A stretch of 48,847 nucleotides of DNA from an uncultured Clostridia bacterium (GTDB taxonomy: Bacteria > Bacillota > DTU014). This document shows positions 26,141-34,866 of the stretch, piece by piece. The notes beneath the pieces are model-generated. The model saw only the letters and a list, made by a program, of their open reading frames with translations. It was not told where the DNA came from and did not search any database. The stretch's first letter is position 1, and every line of letters begins with the position of its first letter. The translations under genes were made by a program, and so were the position numbers. The stretch is taken from contig FIZI01000025.1 of NCBI GenBank assembly GCA_900016865.1, positions 1,364 through 50,210 of the forward strand, written 5' to 3'.

Positions 26141-26209
26141 AGGAACCATTTCCCTCCAGGGACTTCTGAGGCCGATCCAACAGGGAATCATCCAGCGCTT
26201 GACGAATAG
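26057..26209 (+). CDS. Candidate 50-residue small protein resembling the SinI anti-repressor
   Basis: This frame starts at ATG 26057 (GTG 26051 is an alternative) inside repeat copy C and ends at TAG 26209. A weak AGGG lies ten bases upstream. Residues 12-32 read LLLDTAYELRISLAEVRNHF preceded by Arg, and line up without gaps with the Sin dimerisation helix pattern L..EA...(G/N)IS..EIR.(F/Y)L of Bacillus SinI and the SinR C-terminus; a Pro/Gly-rich polar tail follows, as in SinI. Known SinI works by binding SinR; no SinR-like regulator is in this window. The homologous frames in copies A and B have lost the second half. The resemblance is by eye over a short helix, so both function and translation are uncertain. 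Confidence 0.35.
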   Translation: MWLDANDEEKSRLLLDTAYELRISLAEVRNHFPPGTSEADPTGNHPALDE

Positions 26210-26248
26210 CCAAGCGAAGCAGCGGTGAGGCTTCTCAGGAGGTGCAGC

Positions 26249-26899
26249 ATGTTATTAGAGGCGATTCGCAGTACTGTGATAGAGACAGCCAGACGTGCCA
26301 GGCGGGACAGGTTGGTTCATTCGACCTTCGGGAACTTCAGCATACGCGATAGGGATACAGGCTACGTGTGCATTACCCCGAGCGGGTTGGACTATGACAG
26401 CCTCACTCCTTCCGACATAGTTGTTGTCGATCTTGATGGACGCACAGTCGACGGAAACAGGCGCCCGTCCATTGAGACGCCTCTTCACACAGAGGTCTAC
26501 AAGAGACGCAAGGACGTGATGGCTGTGGTTCACACGCACTCTGCATATGCCACAGCCTGGGCTTGTTGTAGAAAGGATGTTCCGGTGGTCTTGGCAGAGG
26601 TCGCTGCAGCAGCGGGAGGACCGATTAAGTGCGCACCGTACAGGCCCATGGGCAGCTCAGAGCTGGCAGTGGTCACTGCCGATGCTCTTGGGGACAGTGC
26701 CATAGTGCTGATGGCAAGTCACGGTGTCTTGGCAGTTGGCCCGACTATGGACTCCGCTTACAACAACGCTGTTATTGCGGAGGAGGGGGCAAGAATTGCT
26801 CTCTATGCCAATTTGATTGGGGAGGCTGTGGCCATCAGTGAGGAGGAGTGCGTGTCTTTGGTTCGCATAGCACGGGATAAGTACGGACAAGACGCCTAA
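26249..26899 (+). CDS. Class II aldolase, L-fuculose-phosphate-aldolase-like
   Basis: A 216-residue protein. ATG 26249 has AGGAGGTG directly upstream; earlier in-frame codons lack a site. STFGNFSIRD and ITPSGLDY form the phosphate/substrate loops. The general acid/base Glu is in ETPLHTEVYK, HTHS provides two zinc histidines, and MASHGVLAVG the third. Length and motifs match FucA/AraD-type aldolases, which cleave fuculose-1-phosphate (to dihydroxyacetone phosphate and lactaldehyde) or isomerise pentulose phosphates; the exact substrate is not determined, and a general class II aldolase annotation is safest. It stands alone between repeat copy C and a G-rich repeat/hairpin. Confidence 0.88.
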   Translation: MLLEAIRSTVIETARRARRDRLVHSTFGNFSIRDRDTGYVCITPSGLDYDSLTPSDIVVVDLDGRTVDGNRRPSIETPLHTEVYKRRKDVMAVVHTHSAYATAWACCRKDVPVVLAEVAAAAGGPIKCAPYRPMGSSELAVVTADALGDSAIVLMASHGVLAVGPTMDSAYNNAVIAEEGARIALYANLIGEAVAISEEECVSLVRIARDKYGQDA

Positions 26900-26940
26900 G
26901 TGCGTTACCAGTAGGCGGACTGTGCTAGAGATGTGGTGGA

Positions 26941-26994
26941 GTGTGCCGGGGTGTGCTAGAGGTAGAGGTGTGCCGGGGTGTGGTGCCTAGGGGC
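26941..26994. repeat. 27-bp G-rich tandem duplication
   Basis: GTGTGCCGGGGTGTG occurs at 26941 and again at 26968, 27 bases apart, within a strongly purine/G-biased stretch that also repeats TGCTAGAG. It lies between the aldolase stop and the 27004 hairpin. Confidence 0.65.
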
Positions 26995-27003
26995 TGGGGT
27001 AGC

Positions 27004-27037
27004 CATTTCGTGAGGCGGCGCGGGGCCTCACGAAATG
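27004..27037. terminator. 12-bp stem hairpin between aldolase and phosphofructokinase genes
   Basis: CATTTCGTGAGG and CCTCACGAAATG pair perfectly around a GC-rich loop. It overlaps the stop codon of the convergent phosphofructokinase gene (27028-27030). It has no T tract on either strand, so termination is uncertain. Confidence 0.6.
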
Positions 27038-28143
27038 AGTACCCCGACGCTTCTCAACTCATCATTAGACCAGTTTACCTGCTTCTGCTCTAGTGCTTGT
27101 TCAAAGGGAACAGGCACGATCTTTTCTCCTTGGATCCCGACCATCTTGCCCGACTCGCCGGAGAAGAGGAGGTTTACTGCAGCTATCCCAAACCGCGTCC
27201 CGAGAATGATGTCATCAGCTACTGGAGCGAGCCCTCTGAGATGGAAACCGATATCTGCAGTTCTGACCTTCTCGATGCTCCCTAGTTCGAGCTCGTGAAC
27301 TATGATTCTGCGCATGATTTGACCAATGCCGCCCAGTTTCTTGTTGCCATGCGCGTCAGTGCCGAGATTCTCCTCAATCATGGTCTTGACTACGGGATTT
27401 TCGGCACTAACTCGCTTAAGAACCGGGTCGTCGGTTGAGATCACTACGCCCTCGGCTAAGGCGATGTTGACATAGCCCTGCCTCTTGTAGATCGACTGCA
27501 CTGTCGAACACACAGTTGACAGGTCTACAGGTTTCTCCGGGATTAGAATAAGGTCGGCGCCGCCAGCTATTCCGATCTCCAGGGTCAACCAGCCCGCGTC
27601 TCTGCCCATTATCTCCACAACCGAGATTCTCCTGTGAGTCTTTGCTGAAACTGCTGTTCCGCGGAACGCGGCGCCTCCAAATGCTACAGCAGTCTTGAAC
27701 CCAAGCATGGTATCAGTCCCGGAAACGTCGTTGTCAATGCTCTTGGGGGCTGCGATTACTGGCATGCCCATACGGTGTAGCCCAAGGCCAGACTTGATCG
27801 TATCATTGCCGCCAGTCAGAAGGACCGCGTCCACATTGAGCCTTCTGAGGTTTTGGAGTATGCGCTCAGGGTAGCCTGCTTTTGCGTTGGCTTCGGAAAA
27901 AGGGTTAAAGCGCGAAGACGCCAGAGCCGTGCTAGGCTTGTCCTGGAGGTCGAGCGCATCCTCCAGAGTGAAGTGAGTCACTTGATCTTCGATATTGTCC
28001 GAAGCAGCGCCCTCAAAAGCCTTTCTTATGCCTATGAACTCGGCACCGTATTCCTCTATGCCACAGCGAATAGCCGCAGCAATGAATGAGTTGATGCCTG
28101 CAGAATCGCCTCCTCCGGTCATGAAAGCTATCCGTTTGATCAA
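27028..28143 (-). CDS. Phosphofructokinase family protein with atypical nucleotide-site motif
   Basis: A 371-residue protein. TTG 28143 is preferred because GAGGTGG lies five bases upstream and the protein then begins MIKRIAFMTGGGDSAGIN, the standard N-terminus. PFK hallmarks are present: GGGDSAGIN, PKSIDNDV, MGRDAGWLT. The loop that is GGDGS in ATP-dependent and GGDD in many pyrophosphate-dependent enzymes is GGNDT here, and the lysine in PKSIDND is also the form usual in pyrophosphate enzymes. It therefore probably phosphorylates fructose-6-phosphate or a related sugar phosphate using pyrophosphate or an unusual donor; this is inference. It is downstream of the 2-oxoacid dehydrogenase genes, separated by a 118-base gap with a hairpin. 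Confidence 0.85.
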   Translation of the reverse strand: MIKRIAFMTGGGDSAGINSFIAAAIRCGIEEYGAEFIGIRKAFEGAASDNIEDQVTHFTLEDALDLQDKPSTALASSRFNPFSEANAKAGYPERILQNLRRLNVDAVLLTGGNDTIKSGLGLHRMGMPVIAAPKSIDNDVSGTDTMLGFKTAVAFGGAAFRGTAVSAKTHRRISVVEIMGRDAGWLTLEIGIAGGADLILIPEKPVDLSTVCSTVQSIYKRQGYVNIALAEGVVISTDDPVLKRVSAENPVVKTMIEENLGTDAHGNKKLGGIGQIMRRIIVHELELGSIEKVRTADIGFHLRGLAPVADDIILGTRFGIAAVNLLFSGESGKMVGIQGEKIVPVPFEQALEQKQVNWSNDELRSVGVLIS

Positions 28144-28194
28144 CTGTACCACCTCGTAGTGTGTCGTCGTTGCAGAAGCATTTGTTGTTGGATA

Positions 28195-28230
28195 CGCCCC
28201 AGGCACTGTCAAGAGGCAGCGTCTGGGGCG
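28195..28230 (-). terminator. Intercistronic hairpin between E1 and phosphofructokinase genes
   Basis: CGCCCCAG pairs with CTGGGGCG, extended by CACTG/CAG pairing in the interior. No T run follows on the minus strand; it may be a partial terminator or an RNA-processing site that separates the expression of the two genes. Confidence 0.45.
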
Positions 28231-28261
28231 CAAAGGCTAGGAGTTGTTTCAACTACTCGAC

Positions 28262-30733
28262 CTAGACACCAAGCCGGCTTCTCCGCATCTGCTCGTTGGG
28301 CGTGAAGTTGGTGCTTGCCACATGTCCCTTGAGTGGAAGTATCTTTTCGTGTATTGCGTCAATGATCCACTCGGGCTGCGGGAAGAAGAACTTCTCTAGC
28401 TCAAATGCAGGCGTTATCCAGTTGCGGGCGCCCACAACTACCGGAGGAGCATCCAGGTAGTCAAACGCCAGCTCACTTATTGTCTGAGCCATGTCCTTCA
28501 GGTAGGAGCCGCGCTCGCAAGCATCGCTCGTAAGCAGGATTCTGCCGGTCTTTTTCACAGACTCGATGACGGGCTCGTAGTTGAACGGCACCAGCGTCCG
28601 TGCGTCTATGATCTCTGCAGACAACCCATACTTGCTCTCCAATATGTCGGCAGCCTCAAGCACCCGGTAGAGCGTTGCACCTACTGAAAGGATAGTGATA
28701 TCCTTGCCCACTCTCTTGATGTCCGGCTCGCCGATTGGCACCTCGTAGTAACCCTCAGGGACGCCGCCTTCGTGGAACATCTCACCGATGTCGTATATCC
28801 TTTGGCTTTCAAAGAACACGACAGGATCCGTCCCTGCAAGCGCACTGTTCATCAAGCCCTTGGCATCGTAAGGAGTGGCAGGGAAGACCACCTTCAGGCC
28901 AGGAATGTGCGTGCACAGCGAGGTCCAGTCCTGGGAGTGCTGAGCGCCGTACTTGGACCCGACAGAAACTCTCAGTACAACAGGCATCTTGAGAATGCCG
29001 GCGCTCATTGCCTGCCATTTGGCAAGTTGGTTAAACACTTCATCGCCTGCACGGCCGAGGAAGTCGCAGTACATGAGTTCTGCGATGACACGGCCGCCAC
29101 AGAGTGCATACCCGACAGCAGACGCTACGATAGCCGCCTCTGAGATCGGAGCGTTGAAGAACCGATGATAGGGTAGAGATTCGGTGAGGCCTCTGTAGAC
29201 CGCGAACGCTCCTCCCCAGTCTCTGTTGTCTTCGCCGTAGGCTATGAGTGTCGGATCAGTGTAGAACTTGTCAATGATAGCCTCAAAGAGGCCATCTCTG
29301 AGCTGGAATACGCGTGCCTTTGGAACGGGCTTGCCGTTCTCCGTCGCTGTCCGCACTTTCCTGGCGATCTGCTGAACGCGTGGGTTATCCTCCTTAGGGA
29401 TCAGAACCTCGCACTCGCGATCTTCCATCTTCTCAATCTTCTGATTTGAAAACATGACGTTTCCGATCGAATCTGGGTCTTTGTTGAGGTCCATGCGAGG
29501 TGACACTTTATCGTCGACAACCAGTTTGACTACCTTGAAGATCAGATCTTCGACTGCACTGGTGATCTCAGCGAATTCTTCTTCGACGGCTACGCCGGCC
29601 TCTATCAGATCACGCTTAAATGCCTCAATCGAATCGTGCTCCATCCACTTGTCAATCTCTTCCTTTGTTCGGTAGGTGGATGCGTCTGACGGTGAGTGGC
29701 CGCTGTATCGGTATGTGATGGTATCAAGCAGCACAGGCCCCTTGTTCTCCTCGAGGAGTTTCTTCTTTCGCCTCATGACGTCGATTACAGCGAGCGGGTT
29801 GTACCCGTCCACTCTTTCTGCATGCATCTGATCCGAGTTGAGTCCGGCGCCTATACGAGCAAGGATTCCAAAGCCCATAGTCTCGCCGGAGGTCTGGCCA
29901 CCCATGCCATAGGCGTTGTTCATGAAGTTGAATATGATCGGCAAGCCGCCCCTGTAGCCCTCTTCCCATAGCTCCTTGAGCTGGTCCATAGTTGCCATAT
30001 TCATGGCTTCCCAGACAGGCCCGCATCCGAGAGCACCGTCTCCTACGTTGGATATGACTATGCCCTTCTTCTTGTTGACCTTCTTGTAGAGGGCGGCACC
30101 CATAGCTATGCCCGCTGACCCGCCAACTATTGCATTGTTGGGGTAGATTCCGAATGGAGGGAAGAACGCGTGCATGGACCCTCCAAGGCCTCTCTGAAAC
30201 CCTGTGTCCTTTGCAAATATCTCTGCGAGTGTGCCGTATACCAAATAGTCAATCGCCAGCTGCTTTACACCTGACTTCTCGTCCCAGTGCGGCTTCACAA
30301 CGGAGAGGACCTTCCCGTCGAAGTAGCTCTCCATGATTTCCATCAGTTCATCGTCTGACATCTTTTCGATCGCAGAGAGACCTTTTGCCAGAATCTCTCC
30401 GTGGCTTCGGTGCGAACCGAAGATGAAGTCATCCTTGTCCAGCAAGTAGGCCTGTCCGACCGCAGCCGCCTCCTGGCCAATCGACAGGTGAGCAGGGCCG
30501 GGGTAGTTGTACTCTATGCCCTTGTACTCTCCCGTGGTCTTGATCGTCAAGATCATGGACTCAAACGTCCTGATGATCACCATGTCTCTGAAGATCCTCA
30601 GGAAATCTTCCTTGGTGAAGTTCTGTTTCTCGTCCTCAATAGTCTTGTTGTATTGGTTGATCGGAATGTCTTTGAACTTGACAAAACCGGGCTTTCTTAG
30701 CTCATCCGGACTGACAAATTGTGACTTAGGCAT
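28262..30733 (-). CDS. 2-oxoacid dehydrogenase E1 component, alpha and beta subunits fused
   Basis: An 823-residue protein. The N-terminal part (about 40-400) is the E1-alpha domain with the thiamine-diphosphate motif [15 protein letters not shown] (from residue 231) ending in FNFMNNAYG; the rest (from about 480) is E1-beta with [37 protein letters not shown] and a C-terminal transketolase domain. In most Bacillota the two are separate genes. It decarboxylates a 2-oxoacid (pyruvate, acetoin-like or branched-chain) and transfers the acyl group to lipoyl-E2. E3 is encoded 37 bases upstream and E2 before that, so all three parts of the complex are in one operon. The substrate is not decidable from motifs. 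Confidence 0.9.
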   Translation of the reverse strand: MPKSQFVSPDELRKPGFVKFKDIPINQYNKTIEDEKQNFTKEDFLRIFRDMVIIRTFESMILTIKTTGEYKGIEYNYPGPAHLSIGQEAAAVGQAYLLDKDDFIFGSHRSHGEILAKGLSAIEKMSDDELMEIMESYFDGKVLSVVKPHWDEKSGVKQLAIDYLVYGTLAEIFAKDTGFQRGLGGSMHAFFPPFGIYPNNAIVGGSAGIAMGAALYKKVNKKKGIVISNVGDGALGCGPVWEAMNMATMDQLKELWEEGYRGGLPIIFNFMNNAYGMGGQTSGETMGFGILARIGAGLNSDQMHAERVDGYNPLAVIDVMRRKKKLLEENKGPVLLDTITYRYSGHSPSDASTYRTKEEIDKWMEHDSIEAFKRDLIEAGVAVEEEFAEITSAVEDLIFKVVKLVVDDKVSPRMDLNKDPDSIGNVMFSNQKIEKMEDRECEVLIPKEDNPRVQQIARKVRTATENGKPVPKARVFQLRDGLFEAIIDKFYTDPTLIAYGEDNRDWGGAFAVYRGLTESLPYHRFFNAPISEAAIVASAVGYALCGGRVIAELMYCDFLGRAGDEVFNQLAKWQAMSAGILKMPVVLRVSVGSKYGAQHSQDWTSLCTHIPGLKVVFPATPYDAKGLMNSALAGTDPVVFFESQRIYDIGEMFHEGGVPEGYYEVPIGEPDIKRVGKDITILSVGATLYRVLEAADILESKYGLSAEIIDARTLVPFNYEPVIESVKKTGRILLTSDACERGSYLKDMAQTISELAFDYLDAPPVVVGARNWITPAFELEKFFFPQPEWIIDAIHEKILPLKGHVASTNFTPNEQMRRSRLGV

Positions 30734-30770
30734 TGTCCCACTCTCCTTGTATCACACGATGTCGTTGGGC

Positions 30771-32135
30771 TTAAAACTCGAATAGGCATTCCCTAACAAT
30801 CTCCGACACTGTGGGGTGAGGGAAGACCACTCTCTTGGCGTCTTCGATTGTCATAGCTCTCTCGATCATAATCCCCGCGCCGTAGATTATCTCGGATGCA
30901 TAGTTGGCGATCATGCTAACACCAAGGATTCTCTTGGAACCTTTGTCGACCACCATCTTGCAGATCCCACGGCCTCCGTGGTTCTCTGCCAGGTACCGGC
31001 CGCTGTACCTCATGGACAAGTTGACGACTTCGACGTCTAGCCCCTTTCGCTTTGCCGACTCCTCGGTCTCGCCTACAGAAGCGACTTCAGGGTTGGTGTA
31101 TATGACCATGGGAATGGCGTCGTATGTCATCCTGTCCCTGCGGCCAACCATGTTGTTGACGCAAACCTCTGCCTCGCGGTACGCAGTGTGGGCAAGCATT
31201 GACCGGCCGTTGACATCGCCAGCGGCATATACTCCAGGGATGTTTGTCCGGCCTTGCTCGTCAGTATTTATGCGCCCGTTTATGACCTCGACTCCTATAG
31301 TCTCAAGTCCGAAACCTTGAACGACCGGCCTGCGGCCGACGCTGAGCAGCACCTTGTCTGCTTTTATCTCCACTCGCTGGCCATCCTCTTCGCAGATGAC
31401 TGAATCAGCTGTTACCTCGACTACCTTGGCTTTAAGCTTGAACTCGATACCTTTGGCCTCGTATTCTGCCTGCAGGATGCCTGCGATCTCTAGGTCGATA
31501 TCTCCGCCGATGTGATCGAGCATTTCTACGATAGTGACCTTGCTCCCGGCCGAGTTGAAGTACGAAGCCATCTCCAGTCCAATAACCCCGCCGCCGATGA
31601 CTACCAACGACTGGGGAATGGTTCCGACGTCAAATATCTCGTTGCTTGTAAGAACGTAGCCACTCTTGAGCCCTTCCTCCAGCCCCTTGATAGGCGGTAC
31701 CGCCGGAGCCGACCCGGTGGCTATCAGGAGCCTCTTGCCTGTATAAGCATTGTCTCCAACCTTGACGACGTATCCATCGTCCGTTCTGCCGTCTATCTGA
31801 GCAAATCCTTCGACAACAGTTACTCCCTGCCTCTTGAGCTGTGCTCTCACTCCACTGGTGAGGGCTTTGACCACCTTGTTTTTTCTATCCACGATCACGG
31901 GATGGTCAATAGCCAGCCCCTCTGCAGTCACGCCGTACTTACTGCCGTTCTTGGCGCTGTCCAGGATCTTGGCCGAGTACAGCAGTGTCTTGGACGGGAT
32001 GCACCCAACGTTGAGGCACACACCGCCGATGTACTGTTTCTCGATTAGCAGTGTCTTTAGGCCGGCCCGCCCGGCTCTCTCAGCACCAAGGTACCCCGCC
32101 GGCCCACCGCCGATCACTATAAGGTCATAAGTCAT
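30771..32135 (-). CDS. lpdA: Dihydrolipoyl dehydrogenase (E3)
   Basis: A 454-residue flavoprotein with AGGAGAG before the ATG. FAD fold GGGPAGYLGAERA at the start, the redox-active disulfide GGVCLNVGCIPSK (Cys40, Cys45), an NAD-binding fold VVIGGGVIGLEMASYF, the FAD-contact YAAGDV and the C-terminal catalytic HPTVSE (His-Glu). It reoxidises dihydrolipoyl groups of E2 with NAD+. It lies between the E2 gene (108 bases upstream) and the E1 gene. No N-terminal lipoyl domain is present. Confidence 0.95.
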   Translation of the reverse strand: MTYDLIVIGGGPAGYLGAERAGRAGLKTLLIEKQYIGGVCLNVGCIPSKTLLYSAKILDSAKNGSKYGVTAEGLAIDHPVIVDRKNKVVKALTSGVRAQLKRQGVTVVEGFAQIDGRTDDGYVVKVGDNAYTGKRLLIATGSAPAVPPIKGLEEGLKSGYVLTSNEIFDVGTIPQSLVVIGGGVIGLEMASYFNSAGSKVTIVEMLDHIGGDIDLEIAGILQAEYEAKGIEFKLKAKVVEVTADSVICEEDGQRVEIKADKVLLSVGRRPVVQGFGLETIGVEVINGRINTDEQGRTNIPGVYAAGDVNGRSMLAHTAYREAEVCVNNMVGRRDRMTYDAIPMVIYTNPEVASVGETEESAKRKGLDVEVVNLSMRYSGRYLAENHGGRGICKMVVDKGSKRILGVSMIANYASEIIYGAGIMIERAMTIEDAKRVVFPHPTVSEIVRECLFEF

Positions 32136-32243
32136 GTCGCATCTCTCCTAGACCTTGTTGTACTTCCGAGCTATCTGTAGCAGATCTAGTTTGCCCAGGC
32201 TAATCCCCAGCGGGCCTATACTGCTGGGTCAATGCCCGCGGCC

Positions 32244-33557
32244 TTACTCCAAGGCCAGCAGAGTGGTGAAGCTCTCCAGGTTTTCTTTGAGTTCCTTGAG
32301 GAATCTAGCTGCCGGAGCTCCGTCAACCGCCCTGTGGTCAAACGTGAGTGAGAGGCCCATTGCCGGGTAGGTCGATAGACCCTCAGGTGTTTGCCTTACT
32401 CGCTGTACGATAGTGTTGACTCCGAGAATTCCTGTCTGCGGAGGGTTGAGGACGGGGGTGAAGTACTCCACGCCAAGCCCGCCGAGATTGGTTACTGTGA
32501 ATGTACCTCCCTGTAGTTCATCAGGGTTCACTGCACCCGCGCGGCAGGCGTTTGCCAGCCTCTTTGCATCCGCAGAGATCTGGCTCAGCGACTTGACATC
32601 AGACTTGAATATGGTCGGTACCATGAGTCCTCTTTCAGTATCCACTGCCAAGCCCAGATTGACATGCTTGTATACCAGTAGCTTGTCATCTACCATGTGG
32701 GCATTCAGAGACTTGTGGTTGATAAGCGTCCTAGATACGGCATATAGAACCATATCTGTCAGCGTTATCGCCTGAGCGGCTGGATTTTGCGAGGCCTTGA
32801 GTTTCTTGCGAAGTTCGAGTATTTCTGTGGCGTCGAATGAAGTATGAATTGTCAGTTGTGCGGTGGTTGACAGCGATTTGAACATCGCTTCTGCGATTCG
32901 CTTGCGGATGTTGGTGAGAGGGACGACATCGTATGCAGTCTCCAGTTCGCCCTCTGAAACAGAGATGTCTGCAGCAGGAGCCTGAACCTGTCCCGGAGTG
33001 ACTTGCGGCTGCAGCTCTGCAGCAACCTGTGGGCCCTTAGCAATCAGATCCACGATGTCGCGCTCGATGATCCTTCCCATAGGGCCTGAAGGAGTTGCAG
33101 CTGTGTAGTCAATGCCTGCGCGCTCAGCCAACCCCCTCGCTCTTGGTGATATGCGGATTCGGCCGTCGCCCTGCTCGACGCTCTCCAGTGGTTCGCTGGG
33201 AGCAGTACCGGCAACAGGCTCAACTGCTACTTGACTTGTCAGCTGCTCGGCTGCTTCGGACTGATCAGATGCCTCCGCTGTTGCTACGCCGTCTGGAGCA
33301 AAGGCCGAGATGTCCTCACCCGGCTCACCGATGACACACACATTTGTGAGCACCGGGACATCATCGTCCTCCTCAAAAAACCGGGCAAGCAGGACACCGT
33401 CTACGGTAGACGCCTCATCAAATGCAGCTTTGTCTGTCTCGTAGGAAAAGAGGAGATCTCCTACAGCTACGCGATCGCCTACTTCCTTGTGCCATTTTGT
33501 TATGATGCAGCTTTCTACTGTCTGCCCTTGGCGGGGCATAATCACTGGAGTGGCCAT
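32244..33557 (-). CDS. Dihydrolipoamide acyltransferase (E2) of a 2-oxoacid dehydrogenase complex
   Basis: A 437-residue protein. ATG 33557 has GAGGAGG six bases upstream. A single lipoyl domain (residues 1-78) carries Lys43 in ETDKA; a Pro/Ala/Glu-rich linker leads to the peripheral-subunit-binding domain at about 134-168 (ISPRARGLAERAGIDY...GRIIERD); the catalytic acyltransferase domain follows, with FDHRAVDG near residue 405. It forms the core of the complex and passes the acyl group to CoA. It is the first structural gene of the operon, behind a SorC regulator gene and a palindrome at 33596. Confidence 0.94.
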   Translation of the reverse strand: MATPVIMPRQGQTVESCIITKWHKEVGDRVAVGDLLFSYETDKAAFDEASTVDGVLLARFFEEDDDVPVLTNVCVIGEPGEDISAFAPDGVATAEASDQSEAAEQLTSQVAVEPVAGTAPSEPLESVEQGDGRIRISPRARGLAERAGIDYTAATPSGPMGRIIERDIVDLIAKGPQVAAELQPQVTPGQVQAPAADISVSEGELETAYDVVPLTNIRKRIAEAMFKSLSTTAQLTIHTSFDATEILELRKKLKASQNPAAQAITLTDMVLYAVSRTLINHKSLNAHMVDDKLLVYKHVNLGLAVDTERGLMVPTIFKSDVKSLSQISADAKRLANACRAGAVNPDELQGGTFTVTNLGGLGVEYFTPVLNPPQTGILGVNTIVQRVRQTPEGLSTYPAMGLSLTFDHRAVDGAPAARFLKELKENLESFTTLLALE

Positions 33558-33595
33558 TGGCAACCTCCTCTAGTTTACGTGTCGTTTGGTCGGGT

Positions 33596-33609
33596 TGCAC
33601 ATTTGTGCA
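33596..33609. promoter_or_regulatory. Palindrome, candidate operator of the dehydrogenase operon
   Basis: TGCACATTTGTGCA is a perfect inverted repeat 39 bases before the E2 start codon; CACAT...ATGTG half-sites occur just beyond (33616-33636). It lies in the 192-base gap between the SorC regulator gene and E2, so it is a candidate binding site for that regulator. Confidence 0.5.
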
Positions 33610-33749
33610 CGACGACACATATTTTCTCGAAATGTGAAACACCTATAACTTCGCCATTGATCATGATACTCCTTCCGGACGATTCGAACCGCGTGTGCGA
33701 GCGTTGACGCACAGAAAACCAGTGAGTCCGGTTTGTATGGCGCAATAGG

Positions 33750-34715
33750 TCAGCATAATTCACAACTGTCTGAAGCAGTGCACTGATCGAGCAGTGCTTG
33801 GGCGGTAATGAGATCCGTCACTAGGATGTTGACGTAACCTCCTGCCAGAGCACCTTTGATTGCAGGCACTTTGTTCAGCCCGGCAGCAATGCCGATCTTG
33901 ATCGGGATCTGCTTGAGGTCTGAGAGAGAAATCGATATGGTCCGGTCGTCTACATCCGAGCGGCACTGGTTGCCGTTCGCGTCATAAAACCTGCAGCCGA
34001 TCTCGCCAACTGCGCCCAAGGAGCGCAGCTGTTGCATTTCAGACTTGGTTATGTACCCGGCTCGAGCCAAGAGTGCGTTTTCATCGCATACACCTATTCC
34101 TACCAGCGCTATATCAGATTGCTTGCCGAGTTCGAGCACACGCTTGATTTGAGGTTCATCGAGGAATGTCTGCAACGAATCTCCGTTCTGAACGACGGCA
34201 GGGGCGGGGAGCACATGCCATTCGCCGTTGAAGGCCTGTGCTATCATCCGTGGCAGCTGGTCTGCATGAGTATGCGCGAGGAGCCCGCCGACAGTGCCGA
34301 CAAACTGGACGACTCGGACTCTGGAGACAGGCTTCGGGGTCAGAGCGCGCACCATTTCGTATATGGTTGAGCCCCAACACGTTCCTATCGTCTGATTGTC
34401 CTGAACCAGGCGGACAAGCAGCTCTGCGGACTTGATGCCGAGGTCTCGCCTCGTCAGATCGTCTGAATCAGGATCGCCCTCGACGACCACGACTCTATGG
34501 AGATTGAGCCTCTTTCTGAGCTGTACAGCAACTTGAGAACACATAGAGTTAGGGTCAACTATGGTAAAGCGAACTATTCCGAGATCTCGGGCGCGCTTTA
34601 GAACTCGGGAAATTGTGGAACGTGAAGTTCCAAACTCTCTGGCGATTTCGTCTTGAGTTCGGCCTTCCTCGTAGTACATACGAGCGATTTCAGCCATTGG
34701 CAGACGCTGCGACAT
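33750..34715 (-). CDS. SorC/DeoR-type sugar-binding transcriptional regulator
   Basis: A 321-residue protein. The N-terminal helix-turn-helix is at about residues 17-42 (RTQDEIAREFGTSRSTISRVL); the rest is the SorC effector domain with VVVVEGDPDSD, GTCWGSTIYEMV, VQFVGTVGG, and a late AAGLNKVPAIKGALAGGYVNILVTD. SorC regulators bind phosphorylated sugars or related metabolites (CggR senses fructose-1,6-bisphosphate). It is upstream of, and codirectional with, the E2-E3-E1 genes and the phosphofructokinase gene, so it most likely controls them in response to a glycolytic intermediate. Confidence 0.9.
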   Translation of the reverse strand: MSQRLPMAEIARMYYEEGRTQDEIAREFGTSRSTISRVLKRARDLGIVRFTIVDPNSMCSQVAVQLRKRLNLHRVVVVEGDPDSDDLTRRDLGIKSAELLVRLVQDNQTIGTCWGSTIYEMVRALTPKPVSRVRVVQFVGTVGGLLAHTHADQLPRMIAQAFNGEWHVLPAPAVVQNGDSLQTFLDEPQIKRVLELGKQSDIALVGIGVCDENALLARAGYITKSEMQQLRSLGAVGEIGCRFYDANGNQCRSDVDDRTISISLSDLKQIPIKIGIAAGLNKVPAIKGALAGGYVNILVTDLITAQALLDQCTASDSCELC

Positions 34716-34748
34716 GGTAAGCTCTTTCTCCTTTCAGCTTCAATTTTA

Positions 34749-34778
34749 AGTATAAGCGTATAAGGCCGAGTTGGGCAA
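34749..34778 (-). promoter_or_regulatory. Promoter of the SorC regulator gene
   Basis: On the minus strand TTGCCC (34773-34778), an 18-base spacer, TATACT (34749-34754), about 34 bases before the start codon. The direct repeat CTTATACGCTTATACTT covers the -10 region. Confidence 0.55.
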
Positions 34779-34837
34779 ATGCCAAGCTTTTTCCATATCG
34801 CCCGATGCTGCCAAGCGAGATTTGTGCCTCAATGATG

Positions 34838-34866
34838 TTGACACGGCGCACCGGTGAACTGATAAT
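34838..34866 (+). promoter_or_regulatory. Strong promoter far upstream of mgtE
   Basis: TTGACA (34838-34843), exactly 17 bases, GATAAT (34861-34866). It points towards mgtE, 424 bases away. Confidence 0.65.
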
